64,000 nt of DNA. Origin: DASPSR01 sp035516175 (GTDB lineage Bacteria > Nitrospirota > UBA9217). The notes under the pieces are model-generated. The model saw only the letters and a program-made list of their open reading frames with translations. It had not been told where the DNA came from and did not search any database. Shown piece by piece: positions 36,507 through 45,475 of this stretch (the stretch's first letter is position 1; each line of letters opens with the position of its first letter). The stretch is taken from positions 7,146-71,145 of the forward strand of contig DATJAO010000063.1 in assembly GCA_035516175.1 (NCBI GenBank), written 5' to 3'. Both the position numbers and the translations under genes were made by a program.

Positions 36507-37151
36507 ATGAAGAAAGATGATGAGAAAAAAGAAGAGAACGGACAGGACAACGTTTCCTCTCACGGGATGACACGACGCGGATTCCTGACGACGATGGGAA
36601 CTGGTGCCATGACCATCGCGGTATCAAGCAAGCTCTCCGCCCAATCCGCGGCGGAAGCGGAGATGACCGAGCGCGGCGAAATGACCAAAGTCACGCTCCA
36701 GATCAACGACCGTAAATATCGACTTCTCGTTGAGCCACGCTGGTCCTTACTCTATGTGCTGCGCGAACGGCTGGGTCTGACGGGCACCAAGGTCGGCTGC
36801 GAGCGGGGCGAGTGCGGCTCCTGTACCGTGCTCATCGATGGCGTTCCTCGTTACGCCTGCATGACCCTGGCAATCGAGGCGGAAGGAGCAATGATCACGA
36901 CGCTCGAGGGACTCATGAAGGGCGAGGAACTCGGACCGGTGCAGCAGGCGTTCGTCGAGCATGACGCCTTCCAGTGCGGCTACTGTGCCCCTGGTCAGAT
37001 CATGGCGGTCGAGGGGCTGCTGCGGGCAAAGCCGAACCCATCGCTCGATGAGATCCGCAGGGGCGTGAGTGGCAACCTCTGCCGCTGCGGCGCATACAAG
37101 CACATATTCAATGCCGCAAAGCGTGCAGCGGAGCTCAAAAAACCATCGTGA
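36507..37151 (+). CDS. [2Fe-2S] subunit of a periplasmic molybdenum hydroxylase (Tat-exported)
   Basis: 214 aa. A twin-arginine signal MTRRGFLTTMGTGAM (about 21-50) directs folded export. Four-Cys plant-type cluster: CERGECGSC and YAC; second cluster: CGYCAPGQ and LCRCGAY. This is the PaoA-like small subunit of the xanthine dehydrogenase/aldehyde oxidoreductase family. The molybdenum and FAD subunits are encoded at 37673 and 40741 and lack signals of their own, so they would be co-exported. The reaction is hydroxylation of an aldehyde or N-heterocycle; the substrate is unknown. Confidence 0.92.
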   Translation: MKKDDEKKEENGQDNVSSHGMTRRGFLTTMGTGAMTIAVSSKLSAQSAAEAEMTERGEMTKVTLQINDRKYRLLVEPRWSLLYVLRERLGLTGTKVGCERGECGSCTVLIDGVPRYACMTLAIEAEGAMITTLEGLMKGEELGPVQQAFVEHDAFQCGYCAPGQIMAVEGLLRAKPNPSLDEIRRGVSGNLCRCGAYKHIFNAAKRAAELKKPS

Positions 37152-37191
37152 CCTTTACCTGAGAAAACGCTGGGGAGAGCCTTGATTATCA

Positions 37192-37640
37192 TCTGCGTCG
37201 TAAAACCCCGTCTCTTCAGGGCGGGGATATAAGGCGCTGGTTGCGAAACAACCAGAGTCGTGCTGACCTCAATAAGTAGTGGACAAACGTTCACTTTTTT
37301 GATATATTTAAAATAATGACCGAAACTGTTAAAGAGCCCGATCTGCAAACCATGACCACTGTTGGCAAAGTATTGGTAACTGATGACAGCACCGTTCTTG
37401 TGCTTGGCCTGCTGGGGTATTCCGCGACAAAGCTCTGGAACACCGCTGTGTGGCATGCCAAAGAAGCCTGGAAAACCACCGGCAAGATCCCTTCCTATGC
37501 AAAGATGGATGTTTCTATGAAGCAAGAGCATCCTCTCTGGTACCGCAAGCTACACTCGCAAAGCGCCCAGGCCGTCCTGGAAGAGCTTTGGCAGTCCTGA
37601 TTCGGGAATCCCCGGCCTTCAGGCCGGGGAGGATGTCAAG
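37192..37640 (+). mobile_element. IS200/IS605-like remnant A with TnpB N-terminal fragment
   Basis: Left end: a hairpin-forming block (CCCCGTCTC, then AGGGCGGGG) with ATATAAGGCGC at 37206-37237. Right end: CCCCGGCC-TTCA-GGCCGGGG (37610-37629) flanked by GATTCGGGAAT and AGGATGT. Both ends recur, inverted, at 39995-40580. Subterminal hairpins at both ends, rather than inverted repeats with each other, fit IS200/IS605. Only an N-terminal TnpB piece lies inside. No TnpA is present, so it cannot move by itself. Confidence 0.7.
37316..37600 (+). pseudogene. truncated TnpB-like protein (N-terminal part only)
   Basis: 94 aa. The segment LGYSATKLWNTAVWHAKEAW followed by SYAKMDVSMKQEHPLWYRKL and HSQSAQAVLEELWQS has the pattern of the TnpB/OrfB N-terminal helical domain (SKLYN...SQ..Q). 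The RuvC nuclease domain and zinc finger are missing; the frame ends directly at the element's right-end hairpin. It is therefore a deletion derivative. Confidence 0.65.
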
Positions 37641-37672
37641 ATGAGCGTTTCGATGATAACGTGAGGTGGACC

Positions 37673-39994
37673 ATGAAAAAGGACCCAAAAGAACTCTACT
37701 TTGCGCAGAACATACCCATACCCGAAACTCCGGTGCCCACCGGAGACGTAAAGCCCTGGCAACAGACGAACGTCATCGGCAAAGCGGTGCCCCGTGTCGA
37801 TGCCTATGAGCGGGTGAGCGGCAAGGCGGTCTATCCCTCGGACGTGGTCTTGGCTGACATGCTGTACTGCGCCATCCTTCGCTGCCCGCATCCTCATGCC
37901 CTTGTCAAGGATGTGGACGTGAAAGAGGCCGAAAAGATGACCGGCGTTCGCGCCATTCTTACCGGCGCAAACAAAGAAGCCGATGTCCTGTGGCCCTGGT
38001 CAACGGACGTAAAAACGAAGATTTTCGATCCCCACTGCCGCTTCGAGGGCGAGGTTGTCGCTGCCGTTGCTGCGGAGACCTTGTATCAGGCATGGGACGC
38101 TGTCCGGGCCATCAAGGTGAAGTACGATGTGCTCCCTTTTATTTCCGATGAGCGCAAGGCGCTTGAGCGCGAGGCTGCGCTGGTGCATGAGAACGGGAAC
38201 AAGGTCAAAACGGACAAATATGAGCGGGGCGACATGGCAAAGGGGTTTGCCGAGGCCGATGTGGTGCTCGAACATACGTACCGGAACGAGTGCGAGATCC
38301 AGACGCCCCAGGAACTGCACGGCGGTGTGGCAAAGTGGGACGGCGACAGCCTCACGATCTGGGAATCAACCCAGGGGGTGTTTGCGGTCCAGGCGCGGGT
38401 CGCGGAAGTGCTGCGTCTGCCGCTTGCGAAGGTTCGCGTGATCGGGCATTACATGGGAGGCGGATTTGGCAGCAAGCTGCAGGCTGACAAAGCCACCATC
38501 ATCGCAGCGCTGCTCGCCAGGAAGACCGCGCGTCCGGTCAAGATGGTCTTCTCCCGTGAAGAGACCCTTCTCGCCGCCGGGAACCGGCCTCCGGGCACGA
38601 TGAAACTGAAAGCAGGGGTGAAGAAGGACGGCACGCTCACGGCGCTCGAATTCACGGGCACCGGAGCGAGCGGCGCCTATCCTGCGGGCGGCACGGCGCT
38701 CATGGATTGGCTGGTGCGCGATCTCTACCTCTGTCCCAACGTGCGCACCGAGACCACGGACGTGTATATCAACGCGGGGCCTGCGCGTCCTTTCCGCGCT
38801 CCCGGCCACCCGCAGGGCGCTTGGGCGCTCGAGCAGATGCTCGACAGCTTGGCCGAGGCCATCAAGATGGACCCTGTTGACCTGCGGCTGAAGAATATCC
38901 CGACCTACAGCCAGGCGAGGCCCGGCAATCCTCCCTACACCACAACAGGGCTCAGGGAGTGCCTGGAGAAGGGGGCCGAGGCATTCGGATGGAAAGAGGC
39001 GCTCAAAAAGATGGCCGAGGCTCCCAGGGCCGGGCATATTCAGAGGGGGGTGGGCGTGGCAAGCTGCCTCTGGTTCGCCGGCGGCGGCAATCCTCCGTCC
39101 ACGGTGATCGTGAAGCTCTTTTCCGATGGAAGCGCTAATCTCAATATGGGCGCGAGCGACATCGGCACCGGCACCAAGACCGTGATGGCCATGGTCGTGG
39201 CCGAGGAGCTGGGAGTAAAACCCGAGGCGCTCCAGATCGAGAATGCAGACACGGGCACGACTCAGTACGCCACGCCGAGCGGCGGCAGCAAGACCGTGCC
39301 GACGGAAGCACCGGCAGTCCGCGCTGCGGCGATCAGCGTCAAGAAGCAGCTCTTTGAGCTGGCGGCTCAGGATTTGAAGACCGATGCAGGGGACCTGGAG
39401 CTTACCGACGCAGAGCTTGTATCCGTGAAGGACCCGTCGAAGAAGATCAAATTAACGAATGTTACGGGCCTGAAGAAGCGTGGGGTACTCGTGGGGGTGG
39501 GATACCGGGGGCCGAACCCCGAGGGCAAGGTGGTGAACCCGTTTGCCGCCCAGTTTTGCGAAGTAGAGGTAAATATGAAAACCGGTGAGGCCAGGATCAT
39601 CCGCTTCCTGGCCACCCATGACAGCGGCCGGGTGATGGACCGGCTTACCTTCGATAACCAGGTCTTCGGCGGAATTGTCATGGGGATCGGGTTCGCCATG
39701 ACCGAGGCTCGTATCCTCGACAAGAACCAGACCGGCAAGATGGTGAACAAAAGCTGGCATGAATATAAGGTGCCTACTGCCCTTGATGTTCCTGCGGACA
39801 TGGTTTCCCTTCCCGTGGAGATCGTGGACACAGAAGCGAATACCACGGGAGCCAAAGGTCTAGGCGAGCCGGTCACGATTCCCACGGCAGCGGCCCTTGC
39901 GAACGCGATCTTCCACGCCACGAGAGCTCGCGTTACCGAAACGCCTATGAGCCCCATGGTGCTGAGCAAACTATTCGCGCAAACGAAGCATTAA
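37673..39994 (+). CDS. molybdenum-binding subunit of the xanthine dehydrogenase family (PaoC-like)
   Basis: 773 aa from the ATG at 37673, with GAGGTG in front (a GTG at 37661 is possible). Moco motifs: HYMGGGFGSK, RPFRAPGHPQG, GASDIGTGTKTV, and the catalytic Glu in AKGLGEP near the C-terminus. No signal peptide: export would depend on the Tat signal of the [2Fe-2S] subunit. The stop codon TAA directly abuts the right end of IS-like remnant B. Internal sequence is intact. Confidence 0.93.
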   Translation: MKKDPKELYFAQNIPIPETPVPTGDVKPWQQTNVIGKAVPRVDAYERVSGKAVYPSDVVLADMLYCAILRCPHPHALVKDVDVKEAEKMTGVRAILTGANKEADVLWPWSTDVKTKIFDPHCRFEGEVVAAVAAETLYQAWDAVRAIKVKYDVLPFISDERKALEREAALVHENGNKVKTDKYERGDMAKGFAEADVVLEHTYRNECEIQTPQELHGGVAKWDGDSLTIWESTQGVFAVQARVAEVLRLPLAKVRVIGHYMGGGFGSKLQADKATIIAALLARKTARPVKMVFSREETLLAAGNRPPGTMKLKAGVKKDGTLTALEFTGTGASGAYPAGGTALMDWLVRDLYLCPNVRTETTDVYINAGPARPFRAPGHPQGAWALEQMLDSLAEAIKMDPVDLRLKNIPTYSQARPGNPPYTTTGLRECLEKGAEAFGWKEALKKMAEAPRAGHIQRGVGVASCLWFAGGGNPPSTVIVKLFSDGSANLNMGASDIGTGTKTVMAMVVAEELGVKPEALQIENADTGTTQYATPSGGSKTVPTEAPAVRAAAISVKKQLFELAAQDLKTDAGDLELTDAELVSVKDPSKKIKLTNVTGLKKRGVLVGVGYRGPNPEGKVVNPFAAQFCEVEVNMKTGEARIIRFLATHDSGRVMDRLTFDNQVFGGIVMGIGFAMTEARILDKNQTGKMVNKSWHEYKVPTALDVPADMVSLPVEIVDTEANTTGAKGLGEPVTIPTAAALANAIFHATRARVTETPMSPMVLSKLFAQTKH

Positions 39995-40580
39995 CATCCT
40001 CCCCGGCCTCGGGGCCGAGGATTCCCGAATCAGGCTCTGCATCTCCTGAGAGTCAAGACTGATTCTGTTTGCAGATGCGGCAGAGATGTTTGCCGCGTCC
40101 CCGGTTCATGGACTGATGCAGATGTCCTGGTTTTTCTCCGGGCGAACCGGTTGACTGCAGGCTGTGCCAAGCAGCCACACCTCCAAAAACCACCTGTTGG
40201 TTTCGGGAGATGCCTTTTATACAGAGGCGCTAATTATGACGCCACAGATTTTTGCTAAACCGTTGTTCTCAAGGTTTCCAACATTGGTCGTTGGGTACCG
40301 CGAGCATATGCATCGCGAACTGTAGATTTAGCGAAACGCATGGTCTGGCGTCATAGTTATTTCCTTGACGGCAGAAGTTTTACCCGGCAACCTTCTTGCC
40401 GGAACCGCATACTTACGGTTTCAAAGAACAAAACAGGGTTGGTTTCCCTACAGTGCGACTACCTCAAATGTATCTGATGATTTATTATTCGTCAAACAGA
40501 AAGGAGTGGCCTAACAATGCATCCAACCATGTTAGGTCGGCGCCTTATATCCGGCCCTCAAGAGACGGGGTTTACGGCGT
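39995..40580 (-). mobile_element. IS200/IS605-like remnant B, inverted relative to A
   Basis: Read on the minus strand, 40580-40539 repeats the left-end block of A (ACCCCGTCTCTTGAGGG, ATATAAGGCGC) and 40032-39995 repeats its right end (GCCTGATTCGGGAATCC, hairpin 40020-40001, GGAGGATGTTA). The interior has no TnpB sequence. It holds a nested terminal-repeat hairpin (40235-40355), tandem small hairpins (about 40384-40425) and an attC-like motif (40509-40537). A and B thus flank the molybdenum-subunit gene in opposite orientation. Confidence 0.65.
40235..40355. repeat. MITE-like element with 10-bp perfect terminal inverted repeats
   Basis: TATGACGCCA (40235-40244) and TGGCGTCATA (40346-40355) are perfect inverted repeats that extend with mismatches both outward and inward (TTTGCTAAA against TTTAGCGAAA). 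An inner CGCGA-GCATATGCA-TCGCG hairpin sits at the centre. The 121 bases contain no gene. No clear target-site duplication is visible. Confidence 0.45.
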
Positions 40581-40740
40581 GAAAGGATAATAATACAGCA
40601 CCTTGGAACCGCGAAGACGAAAGGGATGCAAAGTTTTTCTATGAACTAAAAAAAATGAAACCATTGGCTCTCTTCGTGCTCTACGCGTCTTAGAGGTAAA
40701 AATACAGCGTTATTTTTTGTGCAAAGTGGAGGGGCTCCCC

Positions 40741-41715
40741 ATGCTGACCAACTTTTCCTACATCCGTCCGAAATCGCTGAAAGAAGCCGTGAAACAGCTC
40801 TCCTCCGAAGGGGCGGGGCTTTCTGCCGGGGGAACGGACCTGCTCGGATGCCTTCGGGACCATGTTTTCGATATTAAAAAAATGGTGAGCATCAGCGGTC
40901 TCAACGACCTGCGGGGCATCAAAAAGAACGCCGACGGAAGCCTCCGCATCGGCGCATTGACCACGATAGCCGAAGTGGCAGAGAATCCGCTCGTGAAGGA
41001 GAATTACCCTGCCCTGGCGCAGAGCGCCCTCGAGGTGGCAAGTCCGCAACTCCGGAACCAGGGCACGATCGGCGGCAACCTCTGTCAGAAGCCGCGGTGC
41101 TGGTACTACCGGGGTGAATTCCATTGTATTCGAAAAGGAGGACAAAAGTGTTTTGCCGTGACGGGCGAAAACCAGTACCACTGCATCCTCGGCGGTGGCC
41201 CGTGCTTCATCGTCCACCCCTCGGACACGGCGCCTGCCCTTGCGGCCTTTGAAGCATCTGTCCGCATCGTAGGTCCCAAGGGCACGAGGACAGTGACCGT
41301 AGAGAATTTCCATGTCCTGCCGAGAATTGATGTGCACAGAGAAACCGTGCTCGGCCCCGGTGAGATCGTCACGGAAATCATGCTGCCGGCTGCGCAGGGA
41401 TTAAGGAGCTCCTACCGCAAGGTCCGCGCCCGAGCCTCCTGGGATTTTGCCCTGGCAAGCATGGCCCTCGCGATTCAGTTCAACAACGATGTGGTCGCGA
41501 AAGCTCGTGTGGTATTGGGCGCTGCAGCCCCTGTGCCATGGCGTTCAAGGGAAACAGAAAATGAAATCCTTGGCCGGCAGCTTGACGCGGATACCGTATC
41601 AAAGGCCGCAGAGGCTGCAGTCAGACAGGCGCAGCCACTTCAGTACAATGATTACAAGATTCCACTCTTTCGCGGCATGATCGAGGAGGAACTTTTTGCG
41701 ATCAGGAAAACATGA
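40741..41715 (+). CDS. FAD-binding subunit of the molybdenum hydroxylase, with extra [4Fe-4S]-type cysteines (PaoB-like)
   Basis: 324 aa from the ATG at 40741, with GGAGGGG upstream. FAD motifs LSAGGTDLLG and QLRNQGTIGGNLC. An inserted Cys-rich loop follows: NLCQKPRCWYYRGEFHC then KCFAVTGENQYHCILGGG, matching the extra cluster insertion known from PaoB and 4-hydroxybenzoyl-CoA reductase. C-terminal CO-dehydrogenase flavoprotein domain is intact. It is separated from the molybdenum subunit by remnant B. Confidence 0.92.
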   Translation: MLTNFSYIRPKSLKEAVKQLSSEGAGLSAGGTDLLGCLRDHVFDIKKMVSISGLNDLRGIKKNADGSLRIGALTTIAEVAENPLVKENYPALAQSALEVASPQLRNQGTIGGNLCQKPRCWYYRGEFHCIRKGGQKCFAVTGENQYHCILGGGPCFIVHPSDTAPALAAFEASVRIVGPKGTRTVTVENFHVLPRIDVHRETVLGPGEIVTEIMLPAAQGLRSSYRKVRARASWDFALASMALAIQFNNDVVAKARVVLGAAAPVPWRSRETENEILGRQLDADTVSKAAEAAVRQAQPLQYNDYKIPLFRGMIEEELFAIRKT

Positions 41716-41799
41716 TAAATCCCTTGATTTATGATCATCGAAGGCGAAGTAGTCTGATAGCAGCACCCCATTGTATGCTCAGCTTTCTGGAGGACGATA

Positions 41800-42456
41800 A
41801 TGAAAAACACTTCTTTTCTCCTCGCGTCATCGCTCGTGGCCGTTTCACTCCTGTGCGCCACGGTACCCTTCGCGGAGACACAAACGCCGGTACAACTATT
41901 GAAGCCGCAAGTGGACGGGGGGAGACCACTCATGCAGGCACTGAAGGACAGAGGTTCTTCCCGTTCATTCAGTACTGAAAAGCTGCCTCTCCAGGTGCTT
42001 TCGAATCTTTTGTGGGCGGCATTCGGGATAAATCGGCCTGACTCGGGAAAGCGGACCGCGCCCTCAGCAGTGAATTGGCAGGAGACCGATATCTATGTTG
42101 CTACTGCCGACGGTCTTTACCTCTATGATGCTAAGGCGCAGCAGTTACAGCCAATTCTTTCTGAAGATATCAGGGCCATGACCGGTACTCAGCCATTCGT
42201 GAAAGAAGCGCCGGTCAACCTCATCTATGTGGCGGATTTTTCGCGCATGGGTACGGCGTCAAAGGAAGACAAAGATCTTTATTCAGCTGCTGATACCGGC
42301 TTTATTAGCGAAAATGTTTACCTGTTCTGTGCTTCCGAGGGGCTGTCGACCGTTGTGCGCGGGTCTATAGACAAGTCATCGCTTGCCAAGGTGATGAAAC
42401 TTCGACCTGACCAAAAGATCATTCTCGCTCAAACTGTCGGATACCCGAAGAAGTAG
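41800..42456 (+). CDS. exported nitroreductase (SagB-type)
   Basis: 218 aa. Signal peptide about 1-25 (ends VPFAET). The nitroreductase fold has LKDRGSSRSFSTEKLPLQVL at the start and LLWAAFGINRPDSGKRTAPS for the FMN site. The late block is NVYLFCASEGLSTVVRG. Export is unusual for an FMN enzyme of this class, but the same type recurs next to DUF362 genes. A ribosome site GGAGG precedes the ATG. Confidence 0.82.
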   Translation: MKNTSFLLASSLVAVSLLCATVPFAETQTPVQLLKPQVDGGRPLMQALKDRGSSRSFSTEKLPLQVLSNLLWAAFGINRPDSGKRTAPSAVNWQETDIYVATADGLYLYDAKAQQLQPILSEDIRAMTGTQPFVKEAPVNLIYVADFSRMGTASKEDKDLYSAADTGFISENVYLFCASEGLSTVVRGSIDKSSLAKVMKLRPDQKIILAQTVGYPKK

Positions 42457-42474
42457 AGACAGGTCTTGTGCGCG

Positions 42475-43473
42475 ATGAACAGGCGTGAGTTCTTGATCAC
42501 CGTTGCTGCAAGCATGGTCTCGGCCGCGGCAGGGCGAGGAGGAGAGGAGGCAGTGGCTGGGAAGGCACAGAGAAACCCTCAGCGCGGAAAAGCAAAAGTT
42601 TCTCTCGTCAGGACATCTGAGAGGGCGGCGGGGATCAAAAGGGCAATCGATCTCCTGGGGATAAACCCCGTGAAGGGACAGGACGTGCTGCTCAAACCGA
42701 ACTTCAACACCGCAGATCCGTTCCCGGGCTCAACCCACAACGACACCCTAACGCATCTGATACTCCATCTCCATGCTAGGGGCGCAAAGAGCATTACCCT
42801 CGGAGAACGAAGCGGCCCCCCTAACACAGCAGACGTCCTGAAGGAAAAGGGGATCTATGATCTGTGTAGGAATCTCAGCGTGGGCCTCATCAATTTTGAA
42901 GAACTCCCTCCAGAGGATTGGGTTCGGATAAATCCGGAACAGAGCCACTGGATGAACGGTTTTGATGTGGCCAAGACCGTGCTCCATTCAAAGTGCATCG
43001 TCACCACCTGCTGCCTCAAGACTCACGGCTACGGAGGAGTCTTTACCATGTCCCTGAAGCTCTCTGTGGGATTCACCCGCAAGAGGAACATGACTGAACT
43101 CCATACGTCGTTTCTGAGCATGCGGAAGATGATCGCCGAGGTAAACCAGGCCTACACGCCGTCACTGATACTCCTGGACGGTATTGAGGCTTTCGTGGAT
43201 GGGGGCCCCGGGAAGGGCACGAGAAAGAGGGGCGATGTCATCATCGCAGGGAGTGACCGGATCGCTATCGATGGGGTGGGGCTAGCCGTCTTAAAAGAGT
43301 TGGGCAGCAACAAAGCTATCATGGAGAAAAGGATTTTTGAGCAGGAGCAGATTGCGCGCGCCGTTGAACTGGGCCTGGGCGTATCCCGGCCCGAGGACAT
43401 TGAAATTGTAACGGACGATGTTGACGGCAGGCGGTATGCGGAGCGTTTGAGGAAGATCCTGGGACAAGGCTGA
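42475..43473 (+). CDS. Tat-exported DUF362 protein
   Basis: 332 aa from the ATG at 42475. It begins MNRREFLITVAASMVSAAAG, a twin-arginine signal. DUF362 motifs: DVLLKPNFNTADPFPGSTHN, CLKTHGYGGVFTMSLKLSVG, LLDGIEAFVDGGP, ADR-type SDRIAIDGVG. The family often pairs with ferredoxin domains; here there is none. Function unproven. It follows the exported nitroreductase by 18 bases, so the two are probably co-expressed. Confidence 0.85.
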   Translation: MNRREFLITVAASMVSAAAGRGGEEAVAGKAQRNPQRGKAKVSLVRTSERAAGIKRAIDLLGINPVKGQDVLLKPNFNTADPFPGSTHNDTLTHLILHLHARGAKSITLGERSGPPNTADVLKEKGIYDLCRNLSVGLINFEELPPEDWVRINPEQSHWMNGFDVAKTVLHSKCIVTTCCLKTHGYGGVFTMSLKLSVGFTRKRNMTELHTSFLSMRKMIAEVNQAYTPSLILLDGIEAFVDGGPGKGTRKRGDVIIAGSDRIAIDGVGLAVLKELGSNKAIMEKRIFEQEQIARAVELGLGVSRPEDIEIVTDDVDGRRYAERLRKILGQG

Positions 43474-43622
43474 AGTAGGCGTCCTGCAGCACGAGGATCA
43501 TGTAGCCCCGATCATGAGCCTGAAGATAATTGGCCTTAAAACCATCAGCATCTTACTCATGAGCGTCGCATTCGGACCATACCGGAGACAAATTCCCAGG
43601 CAGGATTCAGCAGAGGTCATCC

Positions 43623-44531
43623 ATGGCAATAATCAGAAAGATCCAAAAAGTGATCAAGAGCAAACCCACACTCGAAGGTGCAGGCGTGCACTTGAAGCGC
43701 GTTTTCGGATACAGCGAGGTCCCGTTGTTCGACCCCTTCCTTCTGCTTGACGATTTCCGTTCGGACAATCCCGAACACTATATCAAAGGATTCCCCTGGC
43801 ACCCTCATCGCGGGATCGAGACGATCACCTATGTCCTCAGGGGCGACGTGAAGCACGGCGACAGCATGGGGAACAAGGGGGTCATTTCCTCTGGCGACAC
43901 GCAGTGGATGACGGCGGGCAGCGGCATCATACATCAGGAAATGCCCAAGGGAGACGCTGGCGGAGTCATGGAAGGCTTTCAACTCTGGGCTAATCTCCCG
44001 AAATCCCAAAAGATGATGGACCCCCGCTACCGGGACGTAAAGAGCGAACAGGTCCCTGAGGTGGAGCTGGAGAATGGTACGAAAATTAAAATTATCTGCG
44101 GCACGGTGGATGGCAAGCAGGGTCCGGTCCGGGACATCGTGATCGACCCGGAATACCTCGATGTGTCGGTTCCTGCCAGGTCCGAATTGATTCACAGGAC
44201 TAAGCGGGGGCATATGGTGTTTGCCTACGTCATAGGGGGGAAGGGCCTCTTCTGCAACGAGAAGGACCCCTACGCTTACGATGTAGGGGGAGTAAACTAT
44301 TTCGACATGCAAAGAGAACCCTTCGTGCAGAACGGGATGCTCGTTCTCTTTGGCGACGGCGACCAGGTGACGGTGACGACGCAGAGCGATGCCGTACGCT
44401 TCCTGCTCATATCGGGAAAGCCGATTAAAGAGCCCGTAGCCTGGTACGGCCCGATCGTCATGAATACAGAAGAAGAGCTGCGGATCGCTTTTGAAGAATA
44501 TCAAACCGGCTCGTTTATCAAGCACCGTTGA
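43623..44531 (+). CDS. pirin-family protein
   Basis: 302 aa double cupin. N-terminal metal-binding motif WHPHRGIET with His residues, plus IIHQEM for a third His and the nearby acidic ligand. Pirins bind Fe(II); several act as quercetin 2,3-dioxygenases, others as regulators. Shine-Dalgarno AGAGG precedes the ATG. It stands between the DUF362 gene and a convergent secreted-protein gene. Confidence 0.9.
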   Translation: MAIIRKIQKVIKSKPTLEGAGVHLKRVFGYSEVPLFDPFLLLDDFRSDNPEHYIKGFPWHPHRGIETITYVLRGDVKHGDSMGNKGVISSGDTQWMTAGSGIIHQEMPKGDAGGVMEGFQLWANLPKSQKMMDPRYRDVKSEQVPEVELENGTKIKIICGTVDGKQGPVRDIVIDPEYLDVSVPARSELIHRTKRGHMVFAYVIGGKGLFCNEKDPYAYDVGGVNYFDMQREPFVQNGMLVLFGDGDQVTVTTQSDAVRFLLISGKPIKEPVAWYGPIVMNTEEELRIAFEEYQTGSFIKHR

Positions 44532-44623
44532 ACGTAAAATTTAAGGAAAAGAGCTTCACCCCGTTAGGGGAAACGAGTTCAAATAATCTATCCTCCACAC
44601 CATGCCGACCTTCACCCCGTCAT

Positions 44624-45157
44624 TCAATCGTCCCTGTGCCTTTCCATCATACCGCCTCTTCCATAGCCGTGTTCAGGACCACCACGCTCTCCCCGGTCGT
44701 GACCCTCGCTGTAGCCTCTTCCCCTTTCATGCCTGTCCCAGTATTTTTCGCGCTCCCATGTTCGCCAATTTGCCCTGACCGTACTGTAGGGCATGCGTCC
44801 GTATCCGGGAGGGACGCGCCGGTAATAGGGCGGTAATCCACGAAGACCAGGAGGGACCTTCCCAACGGCGACAGTACCCCACGGTCCGTTATATCCGGCG
44901 GATATGAACCACTGTCCTCGGTAAGGGCGATACCAGTACCCGTGATAAAAGAAAATATCCACGCCCACATCAGGTGGATAATACACATAGGTACCAGGAA
45001 TCACGATCATGGCAGGCGGTGCCGATATGACCAGCCCGGGCAGGGGGATCGTGACGTTTACATTTACCCCGGCATTGCTTTTCAACGGGGAAAGAAGACT
45101 GAACACCAAGAGCATGCTACTCACACCTATTGCAGTGAATATCTGTTTCTTCATCAT
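44624..45157 (-). CDS. secreted Gly/Tyr/Arg-rich protein, function unknown
   Basis: 177 aa from the ATG at 45157 (GAGGAGGTGGC upstream; a longer frame to 45199 is unlikely). Signal peptide about 1-29 ends LKSNAG. The core reads PLPGLVISAPPAMIVIPGTY then VDIFFYHGYWYRPYRGQWFI. The C-terminus is rich in Arg/Gly/Asp/His. Similar small secreted proteins with 'GVDIFFYxGYWYRP' recur in deltaproteobacteria and relatives; none is characterised. Confidence 0.75.
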   Translation of the reverse strand: MMKKQIFTAIGVSSMLLVFSLLSPLKSNAGVNVNVTIPLPGLVISAPPAMIVIPGTYVYYPPDVGVDIFFYHGYWYRPYRGQWFISAGYNGPWGTVAVGKVPPGLRGLPPYYRRVPPGYGRMPYSTVRANWRTWEREKYWDRHERGRGYSEGHDRGERGGPEHGYGRGGMMERHRDD

Positions 45158-45475
45158 GCCACCTCCTCGAACTCGTAAAACAATAGATTTTTTTCGCAAT
45201 TCTGAGATCTATGACTGCATTCTGATATTTTGACACCTACGCAGAAATTTCGTTGAATCAGACAACCGGGCAGGATTTCAAACACTGGAAGACAAACGCC
45301 TTTATTTTTTTTGATATGATTCCAGGTGTATCCTTTTAAATTAAGGTACACTTCCCTTGGAAGCAGCGAATAGTGAGCGTATAAGGTCAGTAATACTTTT
45401 TCCCGAGTCACGTGATCAGGCCCACGAATCGAACCATAAATTTGCGCTATGATCTACATAGTAAAGGAGATCGTC
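45158..45475. other. divergent intergenic region, 318 bases
   Basis: AT-rich spacer between the secreted-protein gene and ackA, expected to hold both promoters. No confident box pair or gene was identified. Confidence 0.4.

Noticed and set aside
43617..44525. Minus-strand frame of 302 codons opposite the pirin gene
   Set aside because: Exact antisense shadow; the pirin frame has metal motifs, this has none.
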